Source of the DNA: Actinomycetospora sp. NBRC 106375
GTDB taxonomy: Bacteria > Actinomycetota > Actinomycetes > Mycobacteriales > Pseudonocardiaceae
NCBI RefSeq assembly: GCF_030269665.1
Contig: NZ_BSTS01000007.1
Coordinates: 124,001 to 188,000, forward strand
DNA: 64,000 bases
Reading direction: 5' to 3'
The position numbers were made by a program, and so were the translations under genes. The notes below the pieces were generated by a model. It did not search any database and was not told where the DNA came from. It worked only from the letters and a program-made list of their open reading frames with translations. Positions within the stretch are counted from its first letter, which is position 1; each line of letters starts with the position of its first letter. This document shows, one piece after another, positions 41,724 to 51,300 of the stretch.

Positions 41724-43604
41724 TCAGGAGCCGAACAGGCGGCGCCAGTTCGCGGCGGAGGTGAGCTCCGGGGCGGCCTCGCGCCACCGCTGCGCGGCCC
41801 CGCTGCCCTCGCGTACGAGACGCCACAGCACCCGTGCACCCTCAGCGCTGAGGGCACGGAGCTGGTCGGGGTCGCGCCGGCGTACCCGCACCCCACCCTG
41901 ACCGGCGTCGGTCACCGCGACCCGGTCGAACAGGGCGACGTGCCACCAGTCCGCCTCACCGGCCCCGACGAGCCCCTCGTGGCGCGGGGTTCGGCCGAGG
42001 GCCTGCTGCGCGACGCGCTTGGCCATGACGAGCGCGGTGCGTGACGGCGCGGGACCGGGACGTGCGATCGGCATCTCGGTGGGACCCATCCCGGGCGCCT
42101 CGGTGATCCGGTGCGGCACGGTCTCCCCGTACTCGGCGCGCAGACGTCGGACGGCGGCAGTCGCGGACACCCCGCCGTCGTCGAGCACCGCGGGTCCCGC
42201 GAGGAAGTCCGCCACGGCGCGCACCAGCGTCGCAGCGAGTCCGTAGTTCATCGCGACCAGGTAGCGGGACAGGAGGGTTCCAACCGTCCTCGCGATGCGG
42301 CGCACGGGGAAGGGGGAGTGCAATGCGGCCGTGATCATGGCGTTGCGCAAGTTGAAGTACCGGTGCCAGTCGTCCCAGTCCTTCCAGGGGAAGTCGGCGT
42401 GCCACACCCCGGCACTCGGGAGCGTCACGGTCGGCACGCCGTGGGCGCGGGCGCGGAGGCAGTACTCGACGTCGTCCCACTGGAAGAAGAACGGCAGCGG
42501 GTACCCGGCGGCGCAGACGAGCTCGGCGGGGATCAGGCAGGTCCACCAGCCGGTGTACCCCGCGTCGACCCGACGGTCCTGGACGTTCTTGGTGCCGTCG
42601 GGGAAGTAGGTGGTCACGTCCGACTCGCCCACCGCTCCGGGACTGACGCGACCGTTGGCCAGCTCGTCGAGCACCGCGTATTCGGCGCCCGCCAGCACCT
42701 GAGTCGGGTGGAGGAGGTTGAGCATCTGCGCGCCAACGATCGTCGGGTCGGCGGTGTGCCGGGCGAAGGCGGCCAGCCGGACCACGACCTCGGGCTCGCA
42801 CCGGATGTCGTCGTCCATGAACAGGACGTCGGTGTCGGGCCGGCCGCGCTCCACGACCTCGAACAGCCCCCGGGTGAAGCCGCCGGACCCCCCGAGGTTG
42901 GGCTGGGTGATGTACCGGAAGCCGGCGCCCATGCGCGAGGCGACCTCCTCGAACGCGGGCCGGGTCTCGACCCGGTCCGTGCCCTGGTCGACGACGATCA
43001 CCCCGTCGAGCATGTCCAGGACGGTCTGCTCCGCGCCGAGGGTCTGCAGGGTGGCGAGGCAGTCGTCGGCCCGGTTGTGGGTGCAGATGACCACCGAGGT
43101 CGCGCGGGAGCGCTGCGGCGTGCGGACGGTCCACCGGGCGTCGCGGAGGACCAGCTCGTCGTCCTCCGTGACGATCTCGATCCAGAGGCCGCCGCCGTCC
43201 AGGAACCGGTCGAGGGTCGCGGCGAGGACAACGTGATCGTCCGCACGGGCGTCGTGGACGGCCACCGTGCGGGGCACGCCGTTGGTGTCGGAGGCCCGCA
43301 GCAGCACACGACCGGAACCGGTGGTCCGTCCCTCGAAGCGAACGTCCTTCGCCGTGGTCCACCGCTGCCAGTAGCTGGCCGGGAAACGCCCGAAGTAGGT
43401 GTTGGTGCCGACGTGGCTGTTCGTGCCCACGCGGATGCGGTCCCGGCGCCGTTCTGCCCGTCCACGGTGCACCTCGGCGTAGAGCTCCTCCGGCGTATCG
43501 ACGGTCGGACCGAGGTAGAGCCCGCGGCCGACCACGGACCACTCGCCTCGGGCCGTGGACAGGTCCGTGGGCGGTGCCGTGGACGAGGTCTGCACGTCGG
43601 TCAT
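41724..43604 (-). CDS. GlfT2-like galactofuranosyltransferase (paralogue 1)
   Basis: A 626-residue GT2 enzyme of the mycobacterial GlfT2 type, which builds the galactan of arabinogalactan from UDP-galactofuranose. It has the N-terminal beta domain (SHVGTNTYFGRFPASYWQRW), QPNLGGSGGFTRGLFE, the metal-binding LFMDDDIRCEPE, and WDDVEYCLRA with WHADF further on. ATG 43604 gives a length close to GlfT2 (about 640). A second paralogue lies at 58263. Sequence differences suggest a different acceptor or linkage, which is an inference. Confidence 0.88.
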   Translation of the reverse strand: MTDVQTSSTAPPTDLSTARGEWSVVGRGLYLGPTVDTPEELYAEVHRGRAERRRDRIRVGTNSHVGTNTYFGRFPASYWQRWTTAKDVRFEGRTTGSGRVLLRASDTNGVPRTVAVHDARADDHVVLAATLDRFLDGGGLWIEIVTEDDELVLRDARWTVRTPQRSRATSVVICTHNRADDCLATLQTLGAEQTVLDMLDGVIVVDQGTDRVETRPAFEEVASRMGAGFRYITQPNLGGSGGFTRGLFEVVERGRPDTDVLFMDDDIRCEPEVVVRLAAFARHTADPTIVGAQMLNLLHPTQVLAGAEYAVLDELANGRVSPGAVGESDVTTYFPDGTKNVQDRRVDAGYTGWWTCLIPAELVCAAGYPLPFFFQWDDVEYCLRARAHGVPTVTLPSAGVWHADFPWKDWDDWHRYFNLRNAMITAALHSPFPVRRIARTVGTLLSRYLVAMNYGLAATLVRAVADFLAGPAVLDDGGVSATAAVRRLRAEYGETVPHRITEAPGMGPTEMPIARPGPAPSRTALVMAKRVAQQALGRTPRHEGLVGAGEADWWHVALFDRVAVTDAGQGGVRVRRRDPDQLRALSAEGARVLWRLVREGSGAAQRWREAAPELTSAANWRRLFGS

Positions 43605-43683
43605 GGGAACACGCTCCGGTCGGACGGGCTGTGGGTCGAGCCGCCGCGCCGTAGCCAGCTCCGGCGGGAAGCGGAAGGCCCGG

Positions 43684-45789
43684 TCACGACAGCAGCTCCT
43701 CGAGCGCCGGACTGACCACCGGGGCGAGGGACGCCGCGAAGGTGGCCGTGAGGTGCCGCTCGTCGAGGTAGACCGAGACACGTCCGACCTCAGGTCGGCA
43801 GACGGCCGGCTCGCAGACCAGGTCGGCCAGGTCGAGCACGCTCACCGAGCTCGGTGTGTCCAGGAGCACCGGCGGATCGGAGGGATAGAACGCGGTCCGC
43901 GGGACGTCGCAGGCGGGGCTGTCCCGACCGTTCCGGTCCGAGCACGTCGCGGGCGCCTCGTCGAAGCGGGGGGTGCCTCGCACCGCGAGCATCGGGATCC
44001 CGGCGTCGGAGAGCCGGTCCCAGGCCTCGACCATCTCAGGCGTCGAGCGCTCCGTCAGGCCGGCGTGCACGTCGAGGGTGGCCTGGGCGACGACAGCGTC
44101 GGGCGTCGTGGTGGCGAGGTAGTCGATCGCCAGCTGGTTCCAGCGGACGCAGCCCTCGTCATGCGGGGCGAGCTCGGAGACCGTGGAGAACGGGCAACTG
44201 GACTTCAGGAGCGCCTCGAGGCGCCAGCCCCGCTCCCGGGCCACGGGGATGACCGCGCCGAGGAACTGCGACATGTTCGAGTCGCCGACCACCGCGACCG
44301 TCGGTGCGTCGGGACGGGGCTGGGGAACGACGGAGCACAGCGACAGATCGGGGTGGGTGGGGACCTCGGAGCACCCGTCCCCCATGTCCTGGTAGTACAC
44401 CCAGTCCTCCGCGGCCCGCACCGCCGGCGGGAGCGGCTCGGCGTCCGGCAAGCCCCGCTCGACGTAGCCCGCCATGTGCACGGCCGCCCCGGGATGGTCG
44501 GGGTCACCGACGGCTCCCACCGTTCGGCCCTGCGTCGTGGCCAAGCCCTGCCAGCAGAGCGCGGCGACCAGGACCGGGGCCAGGAAGAGGGCGGCCACCC
44601 GGTACTCCCGCGACCGCCCACCCCTGCCTCCGGAGAATCGCTGCACCGGCTCCTCCACCCACCGCCCCGTCGCCACGGCCAGAGCGAGGGAGACGGCGAT
44701 GATGACGACACCGAGCAGGAGGCCCGGCTCCTCGCGACCCGCGAGGTGGAGCGTGACGAGAAGGACCGGCCAGTGCCAGAGGTAGAGAGGGAAGCTGACC
44801 CGGCCGAGGTACTGCATCAGAGGTGCGTTCAGGGTCCTGTCGGCGGCGAGTCGACGGCCGGTGGTCCCGGCGACGAGCACGGCCATGGCGCAGGCGACGG
44901 GCCAGGCCGCGAGGTACCCCGGGAACCCTCCTTCGACGTCCAGCACGAGCCCGCAGGCCACCAGACCCACGACGCCAACCCAGCCGACCACGACACGCGC
45001 CGCCAGCGGCAGGGTGATGCGGTCGATGACGAGGGCCAGGAGCGCGCCGAGCATGAACTCCCACACCCGGGTCAGGGAATGGAAGTAGGCGAGCTGCTGA
45101 TCCGCGGCGGTCAACCAGACGGAGAAGGCGAATGACAGGGCGGCGGCCAGGGCGACCGCTCCGGCGATCGCCCTGCGGGAGGTCCACCCGCATCGTCGGC
45201 CGAGCGCGATCGCGCCGAGGAGCATCAGGGGGAAGAGGACGGCGAACTGCCCCTGGATGCTGAGGGACCAGAAGTGCTGGACGACGCTCGCCGTGTCGTG
45301 GGAGGCGTAGTAGTCGACCGAGTCGGCGGCGAGCTTCCAGTTCTCCATGAAGGAGGCCGAGGCGACGACCTCGACAATCGTCTGCGACCACCGCGTCTGG
45401 GGCAGGACCAGGAGGCATGCGGCCACGGTCCCCACCAGCACGACGGCCGCCGCGGGCACCAGACGTCGCAGCGTACGGCCCCAATGGGCCAGCAGGTCGA
45501 TACCGCCGCGCTCCGTTGCACGCAGGAGCTGGCCGAGAGCCAGGAACCCGGTGAGGACGAAGAAGACGTCGACGCCCCCGGAGACGCGCCCGATCCAGAC
45601 GTGGTAGACGACGACCAGAAGGGCCGCGAGCGCACGGAGCCCCTCGATCTCTGGTCGGAAGCGTGCCCTGGAGCTGCCCGCGCCGGCAGCGGCGCAGCCG
45701 TGACGGGTGCCGGTGGGCGAGGCCGCTCCGTTGCCCGGCCACTCGTCGACCTTCGGAGTCATCAGACCGGACTGTGCCCTCCTCCTCAT
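43684..45789 (-). CDS. Acyltransferase-3 membrane protein with C-terminal SGNH domain
   Basis: A 701-residue OafA/YrhL-type O-acyltransferase. The N-terminal acyltransferase-3 domain has RPEIEGLRALAALLVVVYHV and GGVDVFFVLTGFLAL, with about ten membrane helices. A periplasmic SGNH hydrolase-like domain follows, with TVAVVGDSNMSQFLGAVIP and a C-terminal DERHLT segment. Such enzymes acetylate or otherwise acylate extracellular glycans. ATG 45789 was taken; ATG 45762 is possible. It is the last gene of the envelope glycan region. Confidence 0.87.
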   Translation of the reverse strand: MRRRAQSGLMTPKVDEWPGNGAASPTGTRHGCAAAGAGSSRARFRPEIEGLRALAALLVVVYHVWIGRVSGGVDVFFVLTGFLALGQLLRATERGGIDLLAHWGRTLRRLVPAAAVVLVGTVAACLLVLPQTRWSQTIVEVVASASFMENWKLAADSVDYYASHDTASVVQHFWSLSIQGQFAVLFPLMLLGAIALGRRCGWTSRRAIAGAVALAAALSFAFSVWLTAADQQLAYFHSLTRVWEFMLGALLALVIDRITLPLAARVVVGWVGVVGLVACGLVLDVEGGFPGYLAAWPVACAMAVLVAGTTGRRLAADRTLNAPLMQYLGRVSFPLYLWHWPVLLVTLHLAGREEPGLLLGVVIIAVSLALAVATGRWVEEPVQRFSGGRGGRSREYRVAALFLAPVLVAALCWQGLATTQGRTVGAVGDPDHPGAAVHMAGYVERGLPDAEPLPPAVRAAEDWVYYQDMGDGCSEVPTHPDLSLCSVVPQPRPDAPTVAVVGDSNMSQFLGAVIPVARERGWRLEALLKSSCPFSTVSELAPHDEGCVRWNQLAIDYLATTTPDAVVAQATLDVHAGLTERSTPEMVEAWDRLSDAGIPMLAVRGTPRFDEAPATCSDRNGRDSPACDVPRTAFYPSDPPVLLDTPSSVSVLDLADLVCEPAVCRPEVGRVSVYLDERHLTATFAASLAPVVSPALEELLS

Positions 45790-45870
45790 CCTGCCGCGCG
45801 TCGACCTGGCCGAAAAGCCGTCTCGGAACCTCCGCAGCCTAGCTACCGGTTGGTCGCCGACTGCGGAGGT

Positions 45871-46533
45871 CTACGAACCGCTCATCGACCGTCCGGCTGC
45901 AGCGTGACCGCCCGAGGTCGACACCATCGCCGACCGGCGCCGGGACGCCGCGACCGCGAGCAGGGTGAGCCCGATCGCAAGCATGACCATCGTCGCGACG
46001 CCGTAGGGGTAGTAGATGTGGCTGGTCAGGAACGACCAGGCGCCGACGACGGCGAACAGCGCCCCGATGCCGGCGGCCAGGCGCCAGAGCCCCGGGGCGC
46101 GGACGAGGGCCAGGACCGCGGCGAGCAGCGTCGCGGCGAGGTAGGCGTAGGACCCGACGACACCGAGCTCGTCGGCGATCTCGAACAGCCACCCGACCCA
46201 GGGCCCGGGGCCCATGCGCATCGTCTCGTGACCGCCGCCCACGCCGGCCAGTGCGTCGAGCGCGCCGTAGAAGCCCGCGTAGACGAGCCCGAGGACGGCG
46301 GCGAGCCCCGAGAGCACCCACCCGAGCGGGCCCGCCGGCCGGGACACGTGCACGACCGCCCAGGGCCCGAGCGCGAGCAGCGGGAACAGGACGAGGCCGA
46401 TGACGTGCAGGTCGCGCCACCACGGCGCCGTCTCGGGGGTCAGCATCGCGGGGTGGGTGCTGCCGAGGAACGCCAGCGCGAGGGCCGGGAGAGCGGTGGC
46501 GGTCACGGCGGTCACCGCAGGGGTCGCGCGCAT
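45871..46533 (-). CDS. Six-helix integral membrane protein of unknown function
   Basis: A 220-residue protein with about six hydrophobic helices (AVTATALPALALAFLGSTHP, VIGLVLFPLLALGPWAVVHV, LGWVLSGLAAVLGLVYAGFY). ATG 46533 is chosen because GGGAGG lies 9 nt upstream, whereas it would abut the ATG at 46542. The C-terminus is Ser/Gly-rich. No family is recognised. It is divergent from the DMT-type transporter across a gap with a 7-bp-arm dyad. Confidence 0.65.
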   Translation of the reverse strand: MRATPAVTAVTATALPALALAFLGSTHPAMLTPETAPWWRDLHVIGLVLFPLLALGPWAVVHVSRPAGPLGWVLSGLAAVLGLVYAGFYGALDALAGVGGGHETMRMGPGPWVGWLFEIADELGVVGSYAYLAATLLAAVLALVRAPGLWRLAAGIGALFAVVGAWSFLTSHIYYPYGVATMVMLAIGLTLLAVAASRRRSAMVSTSGGHAAAGRSMSGS

Positions 46534-46589
46534 CCGGCGCATCCTCCCAAACGCGGCATCCCGCCCCGGTAATGCGCCGACCGCGTACA

Positions 46590-46611
46590 CGCTGTCATGA
46601 TCACGACAGCG
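46590..46611. promoter_or_regulatory. Operator-like dyad between divergent genes
   Basis: CGCTGTC (46590-46596) and GACAGCG (46604-46610) flank an 8-bp centre containing TGATCA. It lies in the 186-bp gap between the minus-strand membrane gene (start 46533) and the plus-strand transporter (46720). The spacing and symmetry suit a dimeric repressor. The in-frame ATG at 46597 sits inside this dyad, which argues against that codon as the transporter start. Confidence 0.5.
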
Positions 46612-46719
46612 GAATCGGACGCCCGTGCACCGATCGGGTGGCGTGATCGTCCGGATATCGCGCTGCGTACCACCCCGATGTTGCACTGTCCGGGTGACGG
46701 CCGGCGACGGGACGACGTG

Positions 46720-47595
46720 GTGACGCTGCTCGCGGGCGCGCTCGCGGTCCTCGCCGCCCTGCTCTTCGCGATCGCGTCGGTCGCCCAGCGGGGCGCGGCG
46801 GCCGACGTGCCCGACGAGGAGGCGCGCGGCGGGCGCCTGATCGCCCGCCTCGTGCGCTCCCCGCGCTGGTGGGCGGGCACAGTTGGCGACACCGGCGGGT
46901 TCGTGGTGCAGGCCGCGGCGCTCGGACTCGGCGCCCTGCTGCTCGTGCAGCCGCTGCTCGTCACCACCGTGCTGTTCGCGCTGCCGCTCGAGGCGCGCCT
47001 GACCGGGCGGCGCATCGGGCGGGCCGAGGTCGTGTGGGCGGGCGTCCTCGTCGCCGCGCTCGCGCTGTTCGTCGTCGTGGGCGAGCCCGCGGCCGGGGCC
47101 GACCGGGCCCCGCTGCGCACCTGGGCGCCGTCGCTGGTCGTGCTCCTCGCGCTCGTCGCCGCGTGCGTGCTGCTGGCCGGGCGCCGCCGCGGCCCGCGCC
47201 GCGCCGCGATGCTCGCGGTGGCGACGGGCCTCGTCTACGGGCTGGTCGCGGCGCTGACGAAGTCGGTGGTCGACGCGCTCGGCGACGGCCCGGTCGCGCT
47301 GCTGACCTCCTGGGAGACGTGGGCCCTCGTCGCCGCCGTGGCCGGGGGCACGTTCCTGCAGCAGACGGCGTTCGGCGCCGGCCCGCTCGCGGCGTCGCTG
47401 CCGGCCGTGACCGTGGGCGAGCCGGTCGTCGCGGCCGTGCTCGGCGTCGTCGTCCTGTCCGAGCAGGTGCGCGCCGACGGCGTGGAGTGGGGGCTCATCG
47501 CCGTGCTCGTCGCGCTCATGATCGCCGCGACCGCGGCGCTGTCGCGGTCCTCCGCGGCGGCGACCCCGGCGCCCGTCCCCGTGGAGGTGCCGTGA
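46720..47595 (+). CDS. DMT-superfamily (EamA-like) transporter
   Basis: A 291-residue protein with about nine hydrophobic helices (LLAGALAVLAALLFAIASVA, FVVQAAALGLGALLLVQPLL, AAVLGVVVLSEQVRADGVEW). The VLSEQ-then-helix ending is typical of drug/metabolite transporters. GTG 46720 (or 46717) begins at the first helix. The frame extends back to 46597, but that part is polar. The stop overlaps the next gene by GTGA. Substrate unknown. Confidence 0.7.
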   Translation: MTLLAGALAVLAALLFAIASVAQRGAAADVPDEEARGGRLIARLVRSPRWWAGTVGDTGGFVVQAAALGLGALLLVQPLLVTTVLFALPLEARLTGRRIGRAEVVWAGVLVAALALFVVVGEPAAGADRAPLRTWAPSLVVLLALVAACVLLAGRRRGPRRAAMLAVATGLVYGLVAALTKSVVDALGDGPVALLTSWETWALVAAVAGGTFLQQTAFGAGPLAASLPAVTVGEPVVAAVLGVVVLSEQVRADGVEWGLIAVLVALMIAATAALSRSSAAATPAPVPVEVP

Positions 47596-48392
47596 CCATC
47601 ACCCTCGACATCGAGCACCGCGCGGCGGCGGCCTGGATGCTCGGGTCGTTCGTCGCCGTCTTCGTGCTCACGCGCGTGATCGTGCGGATGATCCGGGCCG
47701 GCAGGGGGCCGTTCCGCAACCAGTCGGTGGGCGGCGTCCACCTGCACCACCTGGTCTGGGGCATCTTCCTCATGCTCCTGGCGGGCGTCGGCGAGTTCAC
47801 CTACCAGCCCGAGCCGCCGTGGCTCTACGTCCTGGCCGCCGCGTTCGGCGCCGGCGCCGCGCTGACCCTCGACGAGTTCGCGCTCTGGCTGCACCTCTCC
47901 GACGTCTACTGGGAGCGCGAGGGCCGGGTCTCGGTCGACGCCGTGCTCGTCGTCGGCGCACTGATGGCCCTGCTCGTGGTCGGCGCCAACCCGTTCGACT
48001 CCGACACGAACGACGGCGTCGTGGCGGTGGTCGTGACGATCGTCGTCGGCGGCCTGCTCTCGGTCGTCGCCCTGTTCAAGGGCCGCCCGCTGCTCGGCCT
48101 GCTCGGCCTGCTCGTGCCGGTGTTCTCGCTCGTCGGCGCCCTGCGCCTGGCCCGTCCGACGTCGCCGTGGGCGCGCTGGCGCTACCCGGAGGGCTCGCGG
48201 AAGGCGGCGCGGGCGCGACGCCGCTTCCCCGAGCGCGACCGCCGGCGCTGGGACGCCGTCGTGGAGGCGATCGCCGGCGCGCCCGACGACCCCGACCCGA
48301 CCGCCCCGACCGCCCCGACCACCCCGGCCACGCCCGCCACCCCGAGCCCGGCGCCGGAGGAGGCGCCGAAGGAGCAGGAGGGAGCGCGCTGA
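47592..48392 (+). CDS. Integral membrane protein of unknown function
   Basis: A 266-residue protein with five or six helices (AAAWMLGSFVAVFVLTRVIV, VHLHHLVWGIFLMLLAGVGE) and His-rich GGVHLHHLVWG. The sequence TLDEFALWLHLSDVYWEREG follows. The C-terminus is an Arg-rich then Pro/Ala/Thr-rich tail. It is coupled to the transporter (GTG 47592) and directly precedes the LysX-like gene by one base, so it may serve in lipid or envelope modification. Family not recognised. Confidence 0.65.
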   Translation: MTITLDIEHRAAAAWMLGSFVAVFVLTRVIVRMIRAGRGPFRNQSVGGVHLHHLVWGIFLMLLAGVGEFTYQPEPPWLYVLAAAFGAGAALTLDEFALWLHLSDVYWEREGRVSVDAVLVVGALMALLVVGANPFDSDTNDGVVAVVVTIVVGGLLSVVALFKGRPLLGLLGLLVPVFSLVGALRLARPTSPWARWRYPEGSRKAARARRRFPERDRRRWDAVVEAIAGAPDDPDPTAPTAPTTPATPATPSPAPEEAPKEQEGAR

Positions 48393-48393
48393 C

Positions 48394-51300
48394 ATGGACG
48401 CCCCGACGGACGCCCACCTCACGCACCTCGGACAGCAGGAGCTTCGCGCGGCCAAGCTCGCGGCACGCCGGGCGGCCGGTGAGACCGAGCCCTACCGGTG
48501 GCCGGTGGACCACGCGATCGCGGCGATCCGCGAGGAGCACACCGACCTGGCCCCGGACACCGTCACCGACGTCCGCGTCCGGATCGCGGGCCGCCTGACC
48601 GGTCTCCGCCGCCAGGGCGGGCTGAGCTTCGGGACACTGCGCGACCGCACCGTCACCATCCAGCTCTTCGTCGACACCGCGGTGGTCGGGCAGGACGTCC
48701 ACGCGGCGATCGACGACCTCGACCGCGGCGACTGGGTCGGCGTCGCCGGTGTCGTCATGACCACCCGGCGCGGCGAGCTCTCGATCCGCGTCGAGCAGGC
48801 CGCGCTGCTGGCCAAGGCGCTGCGCCCACCCGCAGGAGGCCACCACGGCCTCACCGACGTCGAGACCCGCTACCGGCAGCGCTACGCCGACCTGCAGGTC
48901 AACGAGCGCACCCGCGAGATCTTCCGCATCCGCCACGCCGCCGTGCACGCCATCCGCGGCCACCTCGCCGACCAGGGCTTCACCGAGGTCGAGGGGCCGG
49001 TGCTGCAGAGCATCCAGGGCGGGGCGTCCGCGCGGCCGTTCGTCACCCACCACAACGCGCTCGACCTCGACATGTACCTGCGGATCGCCCTCGAGCTGCA
49101 CCTCAAGCGCCTGATCGTCGGCGGCATGGAGCGGGTCTTCGAGATCGGGCGGGTGTTCCGCAACGAGGGCGTCGACACCCGGCACAACCCCGAGTTCACG
49201 ATGCTCGAGGCCTACCAGGCCTTCGCCGACTACCACGACATGATGGACCTGACCGAGGGCATGGTCACCGCGGCGGCGCGCGCCGCGCTCGGCGACGAGC
49301 TGACGGTCCGCTACCAGGGCCAGGAGATCGACCTGCGCCCGCCGTGGCCGCGCCGTCGCTTCGCCGACATGATCGCGGAGAAGACCGGCGAGGTGATGCA
49401 CCCGGAGATGCCGATCGCGGACGCCCGGGCCGCCCTCGACCGCCTCGGGCTCGCGTGGGAGCAGGGCTGGGGCGCCGGCCGGCTGATGAAGGAGGTCTAC
49501 GACGAGCGCGTCCAGCACGACGTCGTCGGCCCGGTGTTCTGCATCGCCTACCCGCGCGAGGTGTCCCCGCTCGCCCGCGCCCACCGCGACGACCCGGCCT
49601 ACAGCGAGCGCTTCGAGCTGATCGTCGCCGGGTTCGAGCTGTGCAACGCGTACTCGGAGCAGAACGACCCGGGCGAGCAGATGACGGCGTTCGAGGAGGA
49701 GGCGCAGGCCAAGCGAGACGGCGACCCCGAGGCCGGCGACATCGACCTCGACTACGTCCGCGCGCTCGAGTACGGCCTGCCGCCCACCGGCGGGCTCGGC
49801 ATCGGCATCGACCGCCTCGTCATGCTGCTCGCGAGCGTCGACTCGATCCGTGAGGTCATCCTCTTCCCGACCCTGCGCCCCGAGTTCGCCCCGCCGCCCG
49901 GCGGCGGCCCGGGCGGGGCCCACCGGCCGGTCCTGCCGCCGACGCCGATGCCCGCGGCCGCGCTGGCCGCGGCGACCCCGCCCGTGCCGGTCGGCGCCGG
50001 CGTCGGCGGGGCGGCCCTCGCGGCCGCGCCGGCCCCACCACCGCCGGAGGAGACCGAGCGCCGGCCGTGGGTGGTGTCGGTCGTCGCCGGGCTGACGGCG
50101 CTGGCCGGGCTGCTGCACCTGCTGGTGCACCTCCCGATCGTCCACGAGCGCCTCGGCGACCGGGTGGGCCTCGACCTGGTGCCGCCGTGGTTCGCGGTCA
50201 CCGGGCACGTCCTCTCCGCCGCGATCGGGCTGCTCCTGCTGCTGCTGGCCGACCAGCTCGCCAAGCGCAAGCGGGCGGCGTGGCGCGTGGCCGTCGCGCT
50301 CTCCGCGCTCGCTGTGCTCGCGCACGTGCTCAAGGGCCCGCACCAGGTGGGGCTCGCCATCAGCGTGGCGCTGCTGGCGCTGCTCGTGGTCGCCCGCGGC
50401 TACTTCCGGGCACCCGCCGACCCGCCGTCGCTGCTGCGGCTGGTGCGGTTCGTCCCGATCTACCTGGCCGCCGTGCTGGCGTTCGGCTTCGTCTCGCTCG
50501 GCCTGCAGAGCGGCCGGATGACGCCGCCGCTGACCTTCGGCGGCGGCCTCGAGACGATCTTCGGGGGACTGGTCGGGCTCGACGGGCCCTACACGTTCTC
50601 CCGGCGGCTGTTCGCCGACACCTTCCCCGCCGCGCTGCTCACCCTGGGCGTGGTCGGGCTGGTCGTCTTCCTCGTCCTGCTGTTCCGGCCGCTCACCGCC
50701 CGCGACCCGCACACCCGCGACGACTGGACGCGGGCGGAGACGCTCGTGCACACCTACGGGTGGGACACCCTCGCCGCCTTCGCGCTGCGCGACGACAAGA
50801 GCTTCTTCTTCGGTGCCGACGGCCGCGCGATGATCGCCTACACCTACCTCGGCGGCTACGCCCTCGCCGCGGGCGACCCGATCGGCGACGAGGCCTCGCT
50901 GCCGGCCGTGGTCGACGAGTTCCTCGCCATGTGCGCGCAGCGGGCCTGGACGCCCGCCTTCCTCGCGGCCCGCGAGGAGGACACCCGCGAGGGCGGGCTG
51001 CTCGCGTCGCGAGGCTTCCGGTCGTTCTACCTGGGCGACGAGGCGATCATCGACTGCCCGTCGTTCACGCTCGAGGGCCGGGACCGCAAGAGCGTGCGGG
51101 CGGCCGTGCGGCGCGTCGAGCGCACCCACCGGTTCCAGATGATCGCCGAGTCGGCGGCGTCGCCGAAGCTCGTCGATGCGCTGAACGCGATCTCGGAGAA
51201 GTGGCGGGGCAAGGACCCCGAGCGCGGCTTCACGATGTCGCTCTCCCAGGACATCACCGGCTCGCAGGCCAACCGCGACTTCCTGCTCTGCGTCGCCCTC

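Noticed and set aside
43555-45135. Long plus-strand frame opposite the acyltransferase and GlfT2-like genes
   Set aside because: Spans the boundary of two well-supported minus-strand genes and has antisense composition.
46597-46719. Upstream ATG start for the DMT-type transporter
   Set aside because: The extra N-terminus is polar and the ATG sits inside an operator-like dyad. The first membrane helix begins right after GTG 46720.
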